From: Pelagophyceae sp. CCMP2097
Lineage: Eukaryota; Sar; Pelagophyceae
Reading direction: 5' to 3'
DNA: 25,408 nt
Assembly: GCA_026770575.1 (NCBI GenBank)
Contig: MU657220.1
Location: 111,526 to 136,933, forward strand
Shown piece after piece: positions 1 through 10,043 of this stretch. How positions within the stretch are numbered: position 1 is the stretch's first letter; each line of letters opens with the position of its first letter. Below the pieces are notes generated by a model. It searched no databases. It was not told where the DNA came from and was given only the letters and a program-made list of their open reading frames with translations. A program made the translations under genes and the position numbers.

Positions 1-18
1 CGCCGCAGACGGCGCAGT

Positions 19-520
19 CGCTTTCTGTTGCAGTTGTTTTCAAAACAGCTTCTCTTCTTAGGGCGCGCGCAGTTGTTCATTGGTCGTTATGTACATTCGC
101 TGGAGCTTGTCTATAGAGTCAAAAACGAGTTATATACCCTTTTTCATTTTTGGTGTTCTATTGTACTGCTATGCGCCGCTAGCTTATAGTTTTCGGCGTT
201 CCACAAAGAGAATCTACACTCTATCTATACCTCTTGACGAACCTTTGATGCGCAAACGCACGGAAGGGTTCGTAGGGTACAAGACCCCATCGATCTACAG
301 CCTCGCGTCAATGTAAAACTATCGCTGAAAAAAACGGGTAAAAAGAAGAAAAAAAACTTGGAATCTGTACACGCGACATACGCAGCGGCGCGAACGAGCC
401 GGTAAGTTCAATCATGGCAACCAACGAACAAAAATATACCAGTCTGAAAAAGTTCTTTTGACAGTTACGAACCAAAAAAACCTTAAATAGTAATAGCAGC
501 CGGCCCCTACGGGGCCCTGA
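19..520 (+). repeat. Left copy of a ~0.5-kb AT-rich dispersed repeat
   Basis: This stretch is repeated in inverted orientation at 23809-24340. Shared blocks run in the same order: a poly-pyrimidine/AAAACAGCT start, a GGGCGCGCGCAGTTGTTCAT block, a TATATA box followed by TTTTTCATTTTTGGTGTTC, a GGGTTCGTAGGGTAC block, GCCTCGCGTCAATGTA, an A-rich run, and a terminal palindrome GGCCCCTACGGGGCC (502-516) followed by CTGA. A 78-residue reading frame (80-316) shares IPFFIFGVLLYCYA with the other copy. The frames diverge by an indel after GGGTTCGTAGGGTAC, so the repeat is more likely non-coding. The first 18 bases (CGCAGACGGCGCAGT-like) look like the edge of a palindrome array as seen beyond the right copy. 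Its class (MITE, LTR or TIR end) is not identifiable here. Confidence 0.85.
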
Positions 521-1238
521 CGGCGAATGGGGTCGCGGGGGGCGCCATGTCCCGCCTCCACGTGCGGCGTCCCGCCTCCAAGTGCGCGAACAGCCGGTCG
601 CTTTTCGGCGAGCGGTTGGATCAAATCCGGCGAACGGTTGGATCAAATCCAGGCAGCCTCTTCGCGACAATGACATGGGGCTGGACGCCGGTCCGAAAGG
701 GCCGGGCTGTGTGATGACGAAACCTCGTCGGCGAGGGGAGACCGCAGACGCCTCTCTCTGCGCCTTTGCGATCTCGACGCTATCGCCGCGTCTCTGTCCT
801 TGCGGGCCGCACCTCTGTCTCCAATAGTTCCGACCGTCACGTGACGCGCGAGGAAAGTTTCCGTAACGGACACAAGGTCATACGCCTTCTTACCGCAGCC
901 TGCTGCTTGACGAGGGAGATCTTGCCTCCGCCCGGAAGCGCCTCTGCGCCATCCTTCTTCGCGCCTCGCGCGCGCGCGTCTCGAAGCCGCCGAATGGGTG
1001 CAGGGGCTTCCTCGAAGGCGAATCCCAAGAAGGTTCTTGAGACGCCACCCCACTGGCGCCAGGGCGCCGCCCGAGGAAGCAAAATCCAAGCCTACCACAA
1101 GGCCGAAAAGTGAGCAACCCGAAGGACATTCGAGGAGCCATGTACGCACCGAAGAGGCGCAGAACTGATGACCTTTGTCCGATTCCCTTTGTCCTCTGCC
1201 CGGGGCCCCGCGCTTGAACAAGTCGCCCTAGGCGGTTC
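521..1238. other. No supported gene; upstream region of the IQ-motif gene
   Basis: Reading frames exist on both strands (up to 192 residues on the minus strand), but they are arginine/serine-rich and have no splice context or recognisable domain. They fit antisense frames of GC-rich DNA. A short duplication, GGTTGGATCAAATCC, occurs twice at about 613-648. This stretch presumably contains the promoter and 5' UTR of the gene starting at 1239. No TATA box or other motif stands out. Confidence 0.5.
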
Positions 1239-4200
1239 ATGGAAGCCGTCGTCGTCGACTCGCTGCCGCAGAGGCTCAAGATTGCGTTCCCCGGGCTCGG
1301 GGAGAAGTCGGACGCGTGGTGAGTGCGAGACGTGAAGAAATGACTTTTCGTAAAAGGTTGCTACGCGCGCGACCCGCTGAGACGGATGCAATTCCCCGAC
1401 TGCATCGACCCGCGCCGACACCTCCATGCGCGCCCGTAGGTTCGACCGCGCGTCGCTGCGGCTGCGGCCGCCGGCAGAGGCTGTGCTCGAGACGGGCTCG
1501 GGTGTCGGGCCCCGGCCAAACACGCACTCGTACTGGTCCAAAGCGGCATTGCGCGATTCGTTCCGGAACAGCATGCGCGATTCGTTCCAGAGCAGCCTGG
1601 AGAGCAGCCAGCAGGACAGCTTTAAGGTGTCGCCGTTGGATGAGGAAGCTGCCAGAGCCATGTTGGAGGCCCACGACAACCTCGCCGCCCAAAACAAGCT
1701 CCAACACGAGCAAAGACAGCGCAACGTTGATTTGGAATGCCTCTCGAGCGCTTTGAAGAGCATCAAAGGCCCCGCGGCCGCGCAAAACAAGCGGCCGAGA
1801 GCGGTCTCGCTCGACGGCTGCTGCGCAAACCCGACCTCGGAAGACTGCCCGCGCGCGCCCGACGAGTCGCCGCGCCCGCGCACGGTCTCCTTCGCGCCCG
1901 ACGAGTCGCCGCGCACGCCGCGCCAAGCGCTGCAGGTTCGATGACGTCACTCCACGACACGCTCTTCCAATACCCGCGCCACACTCGGCCCGAAGCCTTT
2001 GCCGGCCCCGCAGCGCCGCCGTAATCAATCGACAAGACAGGCCCCCGCGTCGCCCAGAGGTCGCGGGCCGCATCCGTGAGGGATCCCGATGTGGCGAACG
2101 TTTCGATGTCACCCTCGCTCGCCGCACCATCTCCGCCGGGAGCCGCGCCTCTTGGACCCCGGGCCTTTGCGCGCGCGATGCGGTGGCCAACGAAGCAGGC
2201 TCGCGAGTGGCGTCCTTCGTCGCGCCTCGTCGGGCGACGCACGCCGTCGACGGCGGCGGGGCCAAAAAGGTGGCGGCGCAAAGGCCTGGCATCCATCCCC
2301 AGCCGGAAGAGACCGTCATGGTGAGATCGATGGATCCGAGACCGTCGAACTTGACGCGAGTCCGGCGCTCGGCGAATTCGCCGCGGCGGAAGATACGCTC
2401 GCCAAACCGTCGTTTGGCGAGGTCCTTCCCAACGCCGCCGTCGCGTCGCGTCGCGTCGCCGCGGCGCCGTCGGCTCGCCCTTTGCGTCGTTTGCCCCGCG
2501 TCCGGCGCGCCGCGGCGCTCGAGCGCCGCGCCGGGGCCGAGCAATCGCCGAGGACCGCCCGACTGGGTCTCGCGTCGACGAGTGGGCCTCTTTGCGCATG
2601 TCGGACGACGACGCGGAAAACGCGGCCTGGCTCCGCGGCCTCGACCGCGACTGGCTCGGCGCCGATTGTCTCGCGATCAAGAACGCCGCCAAGCAGGTAA
2701 CGTTTCGCAGGGGGCACTGCGTGTAACGTCCCTGCAGCGGGCACTGCTCGGGCGGCAATTATTGCATGGAAGGGCCCGCCGCATGCGGCGCTCCGCTGCA
2801 TGCGGTGCTCCGCTGCATGCGGCGCTCCGCTGCATGCGGTACAGAGCCCGCTGCATCGAGAGTCCTCGCGCCGTCCGACGCGCGCTCGACCCAGGTGGAA
2901 AAGCTGCGCCGGGCGCCGTCGCCGCGGCCGTCGCCGCAACAACGCGTGTGCGTGTGGCGAAAGGCGGAGCAGGGCGTCCTGCGGCAGAGCGGGGCCGTCC
3001 TTTGACAGAAGGCTCGGAGACAAGGCAGTCCTTTGGACCTCAGCCCGGCGGCGGGGCCCCGCGGATGCTCCGACGCAATAGGAAAGCGCGGGCCGTGGAG
3101 TACGACCGCCTCGTGGAAAGGCGCGGCGAGAGCCCGTCGCACGTCCCGCACGCGTTACGCTTCGCAAACGCAACCTATGCCAACCTCGCCCAGGCGCACG
3201 TCGACCGGGCGCTGCGGCCGAGGACGGCGCCTGCCTATGACCTCGAAGAATTTTCCGAAAGGCGGCCGCGCACGCCGCAAATCCCAAAAGTCCAAAAAAC
3301 GCAAGTCCTGCAGACGCTGGAGCCGCAGTGGGTCGTCTCGACGCCCAAGCCTTTACGGAGCGACGTCGTCCTGGAGCGGCGTCGGAGAAGGTTGGCGGCG
3401 GAGTTGCAGGCGGACGAACTTTACAGGCCGGATAGCGCCGCCGTCTTCTCGACGCTGAGGCAGACGCTGACGCAGACGCTCCAGCTCTCGCAGTCGACGC
3501 CCGCGCTGCGCGGCCGCGCGGGTGTTTTAGACGGTGCTTTGTCAGTTGGGCGATTGGGTGGAGCCGGTGAACCGCAGTCGCCGCAGTCGCCGCAGTCCGC
3601 GCAGTCGCTGCGGACCGCGCGGTCGCCGGCGCGCTGCGCCGCGTCGCCATCTGACGACGACGACACCGCCAGCTTCTTCGGCGACGACGCCAACGAAGCG
3701 GTCGATTTCGTGGCCGCGAACGTCGCTCTACAAAAGCTGCGGACGCGGCGGCTGTCGACAAACGCGGCTGAAGCGCGCGCGGTTTTGCACAAAAGCCGGC
3801 TACGGAAGAACGCTTTTGACGCGGCCGCGGCTGTCGAGGCCAAAGAGGCATCTCGCCAAGCTCATTTGCAGCGGCGCGAGAGTCGGCTGGCGCTGCAGCG
3901 GGAGCGCGATTTGGTAGAGTCCCAAGTGCGCTTTCTCCTGCCGGGGTTTATCGCCGCTCTCTTTGCCAAAAAAGTGCACCGCTTTTGCCGGGTTCGCCTC
4001 GCCTCGAATCGGCTGCGGTTCCGGAGGAAGCGCGCGGCCAAGGTGATCCAAAGGCAGCACCGCTTCATCTTCCAGGCGAGGCTGGAACCTCGTCTCGAGG
4101 CCTTTAAAGCAGTGTTGAGAGCCCCCGTCGCCCGAAAGGCCTTTTGGATGCGTCGGCGCAAGACCGTCGACACGTTCATGCGTTTCTTGGAGGATTTCAG

Positions 4201-5936
4201 GCACTCGATGGCCGGGGAGCGGGCGATTTCCCGATTTCTGGACCGCGTGAAAAAGGCGCAGAAGTTGGCGCGCAGCTTCACCGCGTGCCAAGACTCGCGA
4301 AGACGGACCCTCTGGCGACTCTGCCTGAAATTGGAGGCCGAGGAGCGAGCTATACTCGCCGTCGTGAAATCCTGCGTCTGTCGGCAAACCACTCGAGAGT
4401 CTGGCACCGTCGGCGGTTGGAATCCCTGAGCACTTCATCATCGCACCGTCCGACGCAGACGCACCGTCCGACGCAGCCGCGCGGCGGTGCGATGGCGCGA
4501 GGCAGCACGCAACGAGCGTCGAAGAACTAAGTTGATCTGACGAGGCCAGGAGAAGGTCCCTCGGGACTGGACTGGAGGAGCCTTGGAGATGACCCGTGAT
4601 GCAATACGCGAGTGTCCAAAGTCGATGATGCCACCGTAGGCATCGATGAACGTGCACGCGCAAAAGGTGCAGCTGCGCGTCGACTTGGATTCGCGGGCGC
4701 GCGACGCGCGGCGGCACGAGGTGGAGATGGGGGCGAAGAAGAGTGCGCCGTTTGCCACTCGACGGCAGTTTTCGACCACGTCGCCGCTCCTCTCCGCCAC
4801 TGCGCCTTGTCTCTCACAAGTGCGCTCAGCGCCGCGGACGCTTTCGACGCGGCCCGCTTTGTCGCGCGGCATGGCGTCGACGACGGTACCGCCGCCGCAA
4901 TTCAAGTATCTTTCCCAGCCGCCGCAATTCAAGTATCTTTCCCAGTTCGAACGTTTACAAAAGTCGCACGCCACCCAGACCAAACAGAGCATGGCCACCT
5001 TTGCGCGCATGGACGCCATCTGGGCCGTGGGAAAGCGGCGTTTTGGAAACCCCGTGGAAACCCACGGGGAAACCCGAACCGCCACCCGGAGACCAAGGGC
5101 ACCAAGAGCCGGCTAGGTCAAATCTCTAAAGGACGGGGGCCAGCTGGATTCGCTGCCCGAGGCGGACGCGGTGGCGCTGCAGCAAAGGCGGATCATGGCA
5201 CCCGGAGGGGCGTCGTTGACGAGGCTCTCTTCGGAAGATATCATGAAAATCATCCTGTTTACGTTGAAGCAAAAACGCCAAAGCCACGCCTCTCAAGCGA
5301 CGTTGGCGCGCTTCGAGGCGCTGGCGAGCTTGAGTTCAAGCGTTGACGCCTTGCGGTACATTTCCGACGATCCGGCGCCCGCGCCCGCGGCACCGCAAAC
5401 CGCCGCGTGGCCAGCTTTCCGCTGCTACGCCGACGAAGATCTCGGGCCAACGTGCGTTGATGCAGTCTTGCAAAGACGGCAGGGGGGCGCCTCGCAGAGA
5501 CGGCGCCGTCGGGCGTCCCGTCTGCCTCGTTTCGGCCGCCGACCCTACGCCTTCATAACCCGCGCCTTCCTAGATGGCGGTCCGTCGTCCACGACGCCAT
5601 CGTCGCCGACCTCTTGCACCGGCGCGAGCAGATCAAGTCGCGCATGTGCGTGTTATATACCCACGCAAAAAGTCTTTCCCAAAAAGTCTTAGTACCCAAA
5701 AAGGCGTGGCATTCCTACTTTCGCAGGTCCACGATGATCTGCGACGGAGACATTGCGCGCCTGGCCTCGTCGCTGCACACGGCCCCGCTCGGGCTGGAGC
5801 CACCGCCGGTGGGGACCGGCGTCGATGCATCCGTAGAATGTCAATCGATCCGGCCGGCAAACGCCGGCAGTGGGCGCCGCTCAGGGATACCCGCCGCAGA
5901 GTGCGCGGCATCGCGGAGGCTCCTCAACACTTTTGA
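1239..5936 (+). CDS. Multi-exon coiled-coil protein with a degenerate IQ motif
   Basis: Exons proposed from frame continuity are 1239-1318 (donor GTGAGT), 1440-1935, 2553-2696 (donor GTAACG), 2895-2996, 3044-4360, 4667-4819, 4946-5026, 5132-5451 (donor GTGCGT), 5574-5645 (donor GTGCGT), 5727-5832 and 5871-5936. All phases match and give about 978 residues. If the last 38-nt intron is not real, the frame runs on to a stop at 6003. The N-terminus has SFRNSMRDSFQSS-type serine repeats. The middle has DDDD and SPQSPQ low-complexity segments. Around residue 600-625, AAKVIQRQHRFIFQAR fits a loose IQ motif (IQxxxR, calmodulin/EF-hand binding), inside a long Arg/Lys-rich helical stretch. The C-terminal exons are helical (LLHRREQIKSRM, KIILFTLKQKRQSHASQ). 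Such proteins are often cytoskeletal or axonemal, but that is inference. The 617-nt intron at 1936-2552 may hide another exon. The 47-nt and 38-nt introns are unusually short and uncertain. Confidence 0.62.
2788..2840 (+). repeat. 18-bp intronic tandem repeat (about 3 copies)
   Basis: The unit GCTCCGCTGCATGCGG plus two variable bases (C/T) repeats with period 18 inside the proposed intron 2697-2894. Each unit contains the palindrome TGCATGCG/GCATGC. It lies between a clear donor (AAGCAG then GTAACG) and an acceptor (CGACCCAG before GTGGAAAAG). Confidence 0.85.
4892..4945 (+). repeat. 27-bp perfect tandem duplication carrying a 3' splice site
   Basis: Two identical adjacent copies (4892-4918 and 4919-4945) each end in TATCTTTCCCAG. 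The second copy abuts the exon beginning TTCGAACGT (4946), so both copies can act as acceptors. The two possible products differ by exactly nine codons in frame. It sits in the proposed intron 4820-4945. Confidence 0.9.
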
Positions 5937-6083
5937 GGACGCCCTGTTCGCTTCGGAGGAGGCTCCGCGATTGTGGTCAGGAGGCTCCGCGATTTTGGTC
6001 TAACACGAGACGAAGTTCGCTTCGCGACTTTTGGTGGCGCTCCCGCAAAGGTGGCGCTCCCGCAAACGTACCGCCTTCTGCTA

Positions 6084-6601
6084 GGCGCCTGCGCCGCGGG
6101 GCGCGCGCCCAAGGCTCCCCGCGCGGCTGCCGCCTCGGCCCGCGTCTTCGCCGCAAGGGGCATCTCGTGCGCGGCCGGCGTATTTGCCGACGTCCATGCA
6201 CTCCAAGCCGCGGTCCTCTATGCAATCGCGCCCGACGCGGTCCATGCACTCGATGCGGTCAATGTCGCGCAAGAAACCGCGTCGGGGGAAATCATCCAAA
6301 AGATATATGGTGCCATGATTGTGCCATGAAGATTTTGAGCGGCACCAAAGGCGGGATCCACGCCAGAGGCTCGCGGCCGCCGAATGGAGCGGCGACGAGA
6401 CCCACGTCGGAGGTCCCCGTCGGAGTTGGCGCGTCTGAGATTTCCCTCGCGTTGCCAGACACTCGTCGAAAACGTGATTTCCTAGGCAACTCCGCCCCAG
6501 ACTTGGCCGCCGCCTCAAGGGGCCGCTCCATGTCCTCCTTCTTCGCAGACGGCGCAGAGACCCGCGCCGCCTTGGCCGCAAAGGCAGAGGGCGCGTCTTA
6601 A
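6084..6601 (+). CDS. Possible exons of an unidentified + strand gene
   Basis: Two stretches have coding-like composition. The first (about 6085-6329) follows a pyrimidine-rich CTTCTGCTAG and reads through GVFADVHALQAAVLY and QETASGEIIQKIYGAM to a stop at 6329. The second (about 6340-6601), in another frame, contains SEVPVGVGASEISLALP and SMSSFFADGAETRAALAAK and stops at TAA 6599-6601. They could be 3' exons of the long gene upstream, if its last exon is spliced differently, or a separate short gene. No start codon could be assigned. A competing minus-strand frame (6292-6531) starts MERPLEAAAKSG and cannot be ruled out. No family is recognised. The next gene on the right is convergent. Confidence 0.35.
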
Positions 6602-6652
6602 CGGCGCAGAGACCCGCGCCGCCTTGGCCGCAAAGGCAGAGGGCGCGTCTTA
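6549..6652 (+). repeat. 52-bp perfect tandem duplication spanning a stop codon
   Basis: Positions 6549-6600 are repeated exactly at 6601-6652 (period 52). The unit includes GGCGCAGAGACCCGCGCC and ends GGGCGCGTCTTA. The stop TAA of the putative frame is made at the junction (6599-6601). Because 52 is not a multiple of three, the second copy lies in another frame and behaves as 3' UTR. Confidence 0.93.
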
Positions 6653-6895
6653 AGAAAGAAGTGCACGAGGGAGCGAGGCGTTTGGGGGACGCAACGGCCT
6701 TTGAGGGACGCCGCGGGGCGCGGCCCGGCCGCCGTGCGTGGGGCGCCGACGGGCGCGCGGCAGGCGTCAACCATGGTGCATCATGGGAGAGACGGGACCG
6801 CATCCTGGTCGAGACGCGACGACCAGGGCCCCCGGAGCTCAAACGGACATGCGCATTGGGAATCATCCGTTATGGGAACGGAGCGCTCTTCCGCG

Positions 6896-7936
6896 TCACG
6901 CGGCACGCGCCGCCGCGAGGAACGCCAAGAGCTTGTCGACCGCCACCGCAGCGCCGGTGTGCCCCTTGGCCGCGGCGCGCTTGTAGAGGCGCAGTGCCTC
7001 GTTGAGGTCCCACGGCACACCGTCGCCGTGTGCGTAACACGCGGCGAGGTTGAAGAGCGCGTGTGGGTAGCCCTGTGCCCCTGCGAGGCGGTACCACCGC
7101 ACGGCCTCGGCGTACGACTGGGCCACGCCCTTTCCTTCGTAGAACATCACGCCGAGGCAAAATAGCGCATGAGGATATCCTTGCTCGGCTCCGTGTCGGT
7201 ACCACAGCGCGGCAGTCTTGAGGTCGATCGTGACGCCTTCGCCCCGCTCGTAACAAAAACCCAATTTGGATTGAGCCTGTGCATGTCCTTGAGCGGCAGC
7301 GCGCTCATACAGCTGGACAGCCCGCTGAAAGCTCTGCTGGAGGCCCATTCCACCATCACGGTACACGTCTCCGAGCATGAATTGCGCCTCGGCGTTGCCC
7401 TTGTCCACGTGCTTCTGCATCCGGCGCAGCCACTCGGCGTCCGACTTGGGGGATGGCGATCGGCAGAGCGGGCAGCGCTCGTCGTGCTGCCGGCACTTGT
7501 CGGAGCAGTCCGTGCAAATACTCTTGCAGCAGCAGTTGTAGAAAGTTTGTTTTTCACCTTCGAGTGGAAGCGCGTCCAGGCAGATGGCACAAGTGCCGCG
7601 CCAGTCCGGCACGTCGTTGCTCGGTGCACTGGCCTCTGCCGTCTTTACCGCCCGAACAGCCGATAAGCGCGCCTTGGAACCGTCCGCCGGCGAAACGCCC
7701 TCGACGATGGCCGGCGCCTCCTTGATCTTCAGCTTCAGCGGCATCAGCTCGTCGAGGAGGCGGTCCTGGAAGTCGGCGGCCATCTGCTTGCAAGCCTTGT
7801 TGTGCCCTCGTTTCCAGTCGACGACCTGGCACTTTTTGGAGCAGTAGTGGCGCGACTTGCAGAGCGTGCAGTGCTTGCCACCCGGCGCATCGCAGACGCA
7901 GCAGGGCTTCGGGGCGACGGCCGGCGGCTCGGCCAT
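6896..7936 (-). CDS. MYND zinc finger - RING - Sel1-repeat protein
   Basis: This is an intronless 346-residue frame starting at ATG 7936. Residues 12-49 form a MYND zinc finger with the full ligand set (C12, C15, C23, C26, C32, C36, H45, C49). Residues 116-158 form a RING-like finger (CAIC at 116-119, NCCCKSIC, CTDC, CPLC at 155-158), which suggests E3 ubiquitin-ligase activity. From about residue 175 to 330 there are four Sel1/TPR-like repeats, each with the A-x-x-x-L-G-x-x-Y...G-V/G...A..WY..A...G pattern, as in AEAQFMLGDVYRDGG and PHALFCLGVMFYEGKG. Sel1 repeats are protein-protein scaffolds. The frame could extend upstream to 8269 without a stop, but the ATG at 7936 directly precedes MYND and is preferred. 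The MYND-RING-Sel1 order is typical of large paralogous families in pelagophyte genomes (established knowledge); the substrate is unknown. Confidence 0.9.
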   Translation of the reverse strand: MAEPPAVAPKPCCVCDAPGGKHCTLCKSRHYCSKKCQVVDWKRGHNKACKQMAADFQDRLLDELMPLKLKIKEAPAIVEGVSPADGSKARLSAVRAVKTAEASAPSNDVPDWRGTCAICLDALPLEGEKQTFYNCCCKSICTDCSDKCRQHDERCPLCRSPSPKSDAEWLRRMQKHVDKGNAEAQFMLGDVYRDGGMGLQQSFQRAVQLYERAAAQGHAQAQSKLGFCYERGEGVTIDLKTAALWYRHGAEQGYPHALFCLGVMFYEGKGVAQSYAEAVRWYRLAGAQGYPHALFNLAACYAHGDGVPWDLNEALRLYKRAAAKGHTGAAVAVDKLLAFLAAARAA

Positions 7937-8265
7937 CGGTCCCGGAGGGTCGGCGAGGCCCGATGCGCCTCGCGGACCACCGAGGCGCACGTGACACCGA
8001 CGCGCACTTGACGTCGTAATTCGACGATTGCAACACCGGTTGATAAGCAAGTCTCTCTCTCGAAGAACTTTGCAGTGTGATCCTTCGAGGTCCCTTGTCA
8101 AGACTGCAGGCTCGCTCCTTGGCGGCACCGTGCAGTGCTCTGCGTCCCCCGGCTCCGCAGGCCATGAAACTTGAACGCCGGGCCCTCCCAGGAGGGGGTG
8201 CAGACCGGCGCGCAGAGTCGAGTGCAGAGTTAGTGTCGCGATTATTGCGCGCGGCGTTTCTGCGG
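7937..8265. other. Intergenic: promoter/5' UTR of the MYND-RING-Sel1 gene
   Basis: This 329-bp gap separates two genes on the same (minus) strand. The minus-strand reading is open but arginine/serine-rich and domain-free. No repeat or palindrome is visible. It should contain the terminator or poly(A) region of the SNARE gene and the promoter of the MYND gene. I see no specific motif. Confidence 0.5.
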
Positions 8266-9858
8266 TCACGAGCCGCGCGTGACGTGCACGGCGGCCCTGG
8301 CGTTGACGTTTGCGACGGATCGGTTGACTTTTTCGAAGTCGGAAGTGATGTTCTCAAGGTAGTCGTTTTCCTGCTTCGCTGAGGCCCCGAGCCCGGCCGC
8401 GCGCTGGGCGAGCTTATCCAGGAGCCCGTCAATCTGGGAAATCTCGCCGTTGATGACGTCGTCCGTCACCGCCATGGCGCCGATTGTTTCCGACTCGTCG
8501 GCGTCGCGGCCTTGGAGGCCTTGAAAGATATTGTCGCCCCTTTGGCGGTGCTCATCGACGACTTCCCATTGGAAACCCGTCGGGGCTTTCACGACCACCG
8601 GCTCCGCGCTGTGCGGCGGCGGCGGGAGAGAGGCGCCGTACTTTTCTGCGGCTTTTTCCATGTCGCGTTTCGTCATCTTTTCTTTTACCTCCGGAGGCGG
8701 CCGCACCTAAAACGACGCTGACTCCCAGCAACGACGATGCGACACGCCGGAAGCACTACTTTCAGACCACGGCCCGGCGGCCGTCAAGAGCCTCGGGGGC
8801 CCTTCTCCGTGCGCGCCTCTAAAGGGCGTTGCCGAACCCTCCGCAGCGACGCCGGCACCGACGAGGCCCTCGGCGGCTTTGCCGCGCGCGTCCGTCTTGC
8901 CCGAAAAGATGTGCCACCGCCTGGCGGATGGCGCGTGACGCGGCGCCGGCGAAAGACGCGGCATACAGCCGTGACGTTCCGGGTTTCCATCGACGGCGCC
9001 GCTTTGGCGCTCAAAGCGGTCGAGCGCTTTCCCCGCCTTCTTCAGGCCGTGGTCGACTTTCCCGAGGTCGTTGGAGATGCCGGCAAGCTGCTCGTTTTGG
9101 CGGTTGAGCTCGTCGGCGGTGGAATCCGCCTGAGGTAAAATGAGGTAAAATGAGGTAAAGGGTGGGAATATATGGTAAAGGGTAGGCAAAACGGCCCGTG
9201 GCTCTCGACGGGACCGTTTCAAGGCACTCGGAAGCTCCCCGATGAGCCCGGCTCCCCGACGAGCGCCCCCCCTCGGCTTCGACCCCCGGGCGTATACGTG
9301 GGGTTGTGCCACAAAAGACGCGGGAGGCTGCGATTTCAAGCGTCTGTTCCAATTGCTGCCGCGCGTTCTGCGCGGACCGCACCGTCTTCGCCTGTGTCTC
9401 CACGGCCATGGCGGCGAGCCTGAAAGAAGGCGGGGGTTCATACACCGGGTTGCGATACAGACAAGACCGATGGGAGCACCCCCCGCTTCCACAGACGCCG
9501 CAAGGCGCATCCCATCGATGGTCGAGTCCTTCTGCGCGTCGCGCCGCCGCTGCGCCGCGCGCGCGTCGCCGTCGGAGCGCCTTAAAGGGCGTCGTTTGGC
9601 GCCCGCGGTAGACAGACGCCCACGGGAGACAGACGCCCCAAAGTCACTCGAGACGCACTTCCTATCCTCCTTTTGCCGTGCGCCGTCAAACAGCTGCGAG
9701 CGGGCGTCGCGCGGCGACTCGGAAGGGGCGCGGGCGGGGTTTGGGAAGTCGTTCTTCACAGTGTCGTTCTTCACGGCCTCGTCCTTGCCCGCCTCGCCCT
9801 GGGCCAACGACGCCGTCTGCGGCGCGGCCTTGGCCTTGCGCGAAAAGGGCCAGCCCAT
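8266..9858 (-). CDS. SNAP-25-family Qbc-SNARE (two SNARE helices)
   Basis: The four-exon model on the minus strand is 9858-9659 (donor GTGCGT), 9419-9320, 9129-8995 and 8706-8266; all phases agree, giving 291 residues. The first SNARE helix (Qb, about residues 75-140) contains LNRQNEQLAGISNDLGKVD; its zero-layer glutamine is Q111, matching the DEQGEQL register of SNAP-25. The second (Qc, about 225-285) contains GASAKQENDYLENITSDF with zero-layer Q257. The two helices are joined by a Pro-rich linker (LPPPPHSAEP). The family forms four-helix bundles with a syntaxin and a VAMP to drive membrane fusion at the plasma membrane or endosomes. There is no transmembrane segment and no cysteine, so linker palmitoylation as in animal SNAP-25 is impossible. 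In that it resembles fungal Sec9 and SNAP-29. The third donor (GCC then GTCGAT) is the least certain boundary. Confidence 0.87.
9131..9160 (-). repeat. 10-bp triplication at the 3' end of a SNARE intron
   Basis: On the plus strand TGAGGTAAAA is repeated three times (third copy ending AAAG). On the coding minus strand this is TTTTACCTCA x3, ending at the acceptor AG used before exon 3 (9129). GGTAAA also recurs just outside, at about 9172-9178. Confidence 0.9.
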
Positions 9859-10043
9859 GTACGTGGCCGCCGTTCTCGGAACGCGGCTTCGCGGCGCGCG
9901 GGCGCGGAATTTCCGGGTTTTGGCGCGCGTACGTGAACGCACGCGACGTTTGGCGACGCTTTAGAGGCAGCCTGAGTGCGGCCGCCAGTGCCCCGGTGCA
10001 ACCGTGCGAGGCGTGCGAGCACCGTCCGAGGAGCCGCGAGAGC
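9859..10043. promoter_or_regulatory. Divergent (bidirectional) promoter region
   Basis: The SNARE gene starts at 9858 on the minus strand and the next gene at 10044 on the plus strand, leaving 185 bp for both promoters and 5' UTRs. No TATA box is visible. The region is GC-rich, as expected for a short bidirectional promoter in a compact algal genome. This is inferred from gene positions only. Confidence 0.45.

Noticed and set aside
80..316. 78-residue frame with a hydrophobic IPFFIFGVLLYCY segment, conserved in the right repeat
   Set aside because: The two copies are similar at DNA level and the frame is broken by an indel between them, so there is no sign of selection on a protein. It is kept as a repeat.
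2316..3851. 511-residue minus-strand frame over the IQ-motif gene
   Set aside because: Arg/Ala/Ser-rich shadow of plus-strand exons and introns; no domain, and it reads straight through clear plus-strand splice sites.
4438..5085. Minus-strand frame of 215 residues containing repeated WERYLNCGG
   Set aside because: The repeat is the antisense of the 27-bp duplicated splice acceptor; the plus-strand exons on both sides are better supported.
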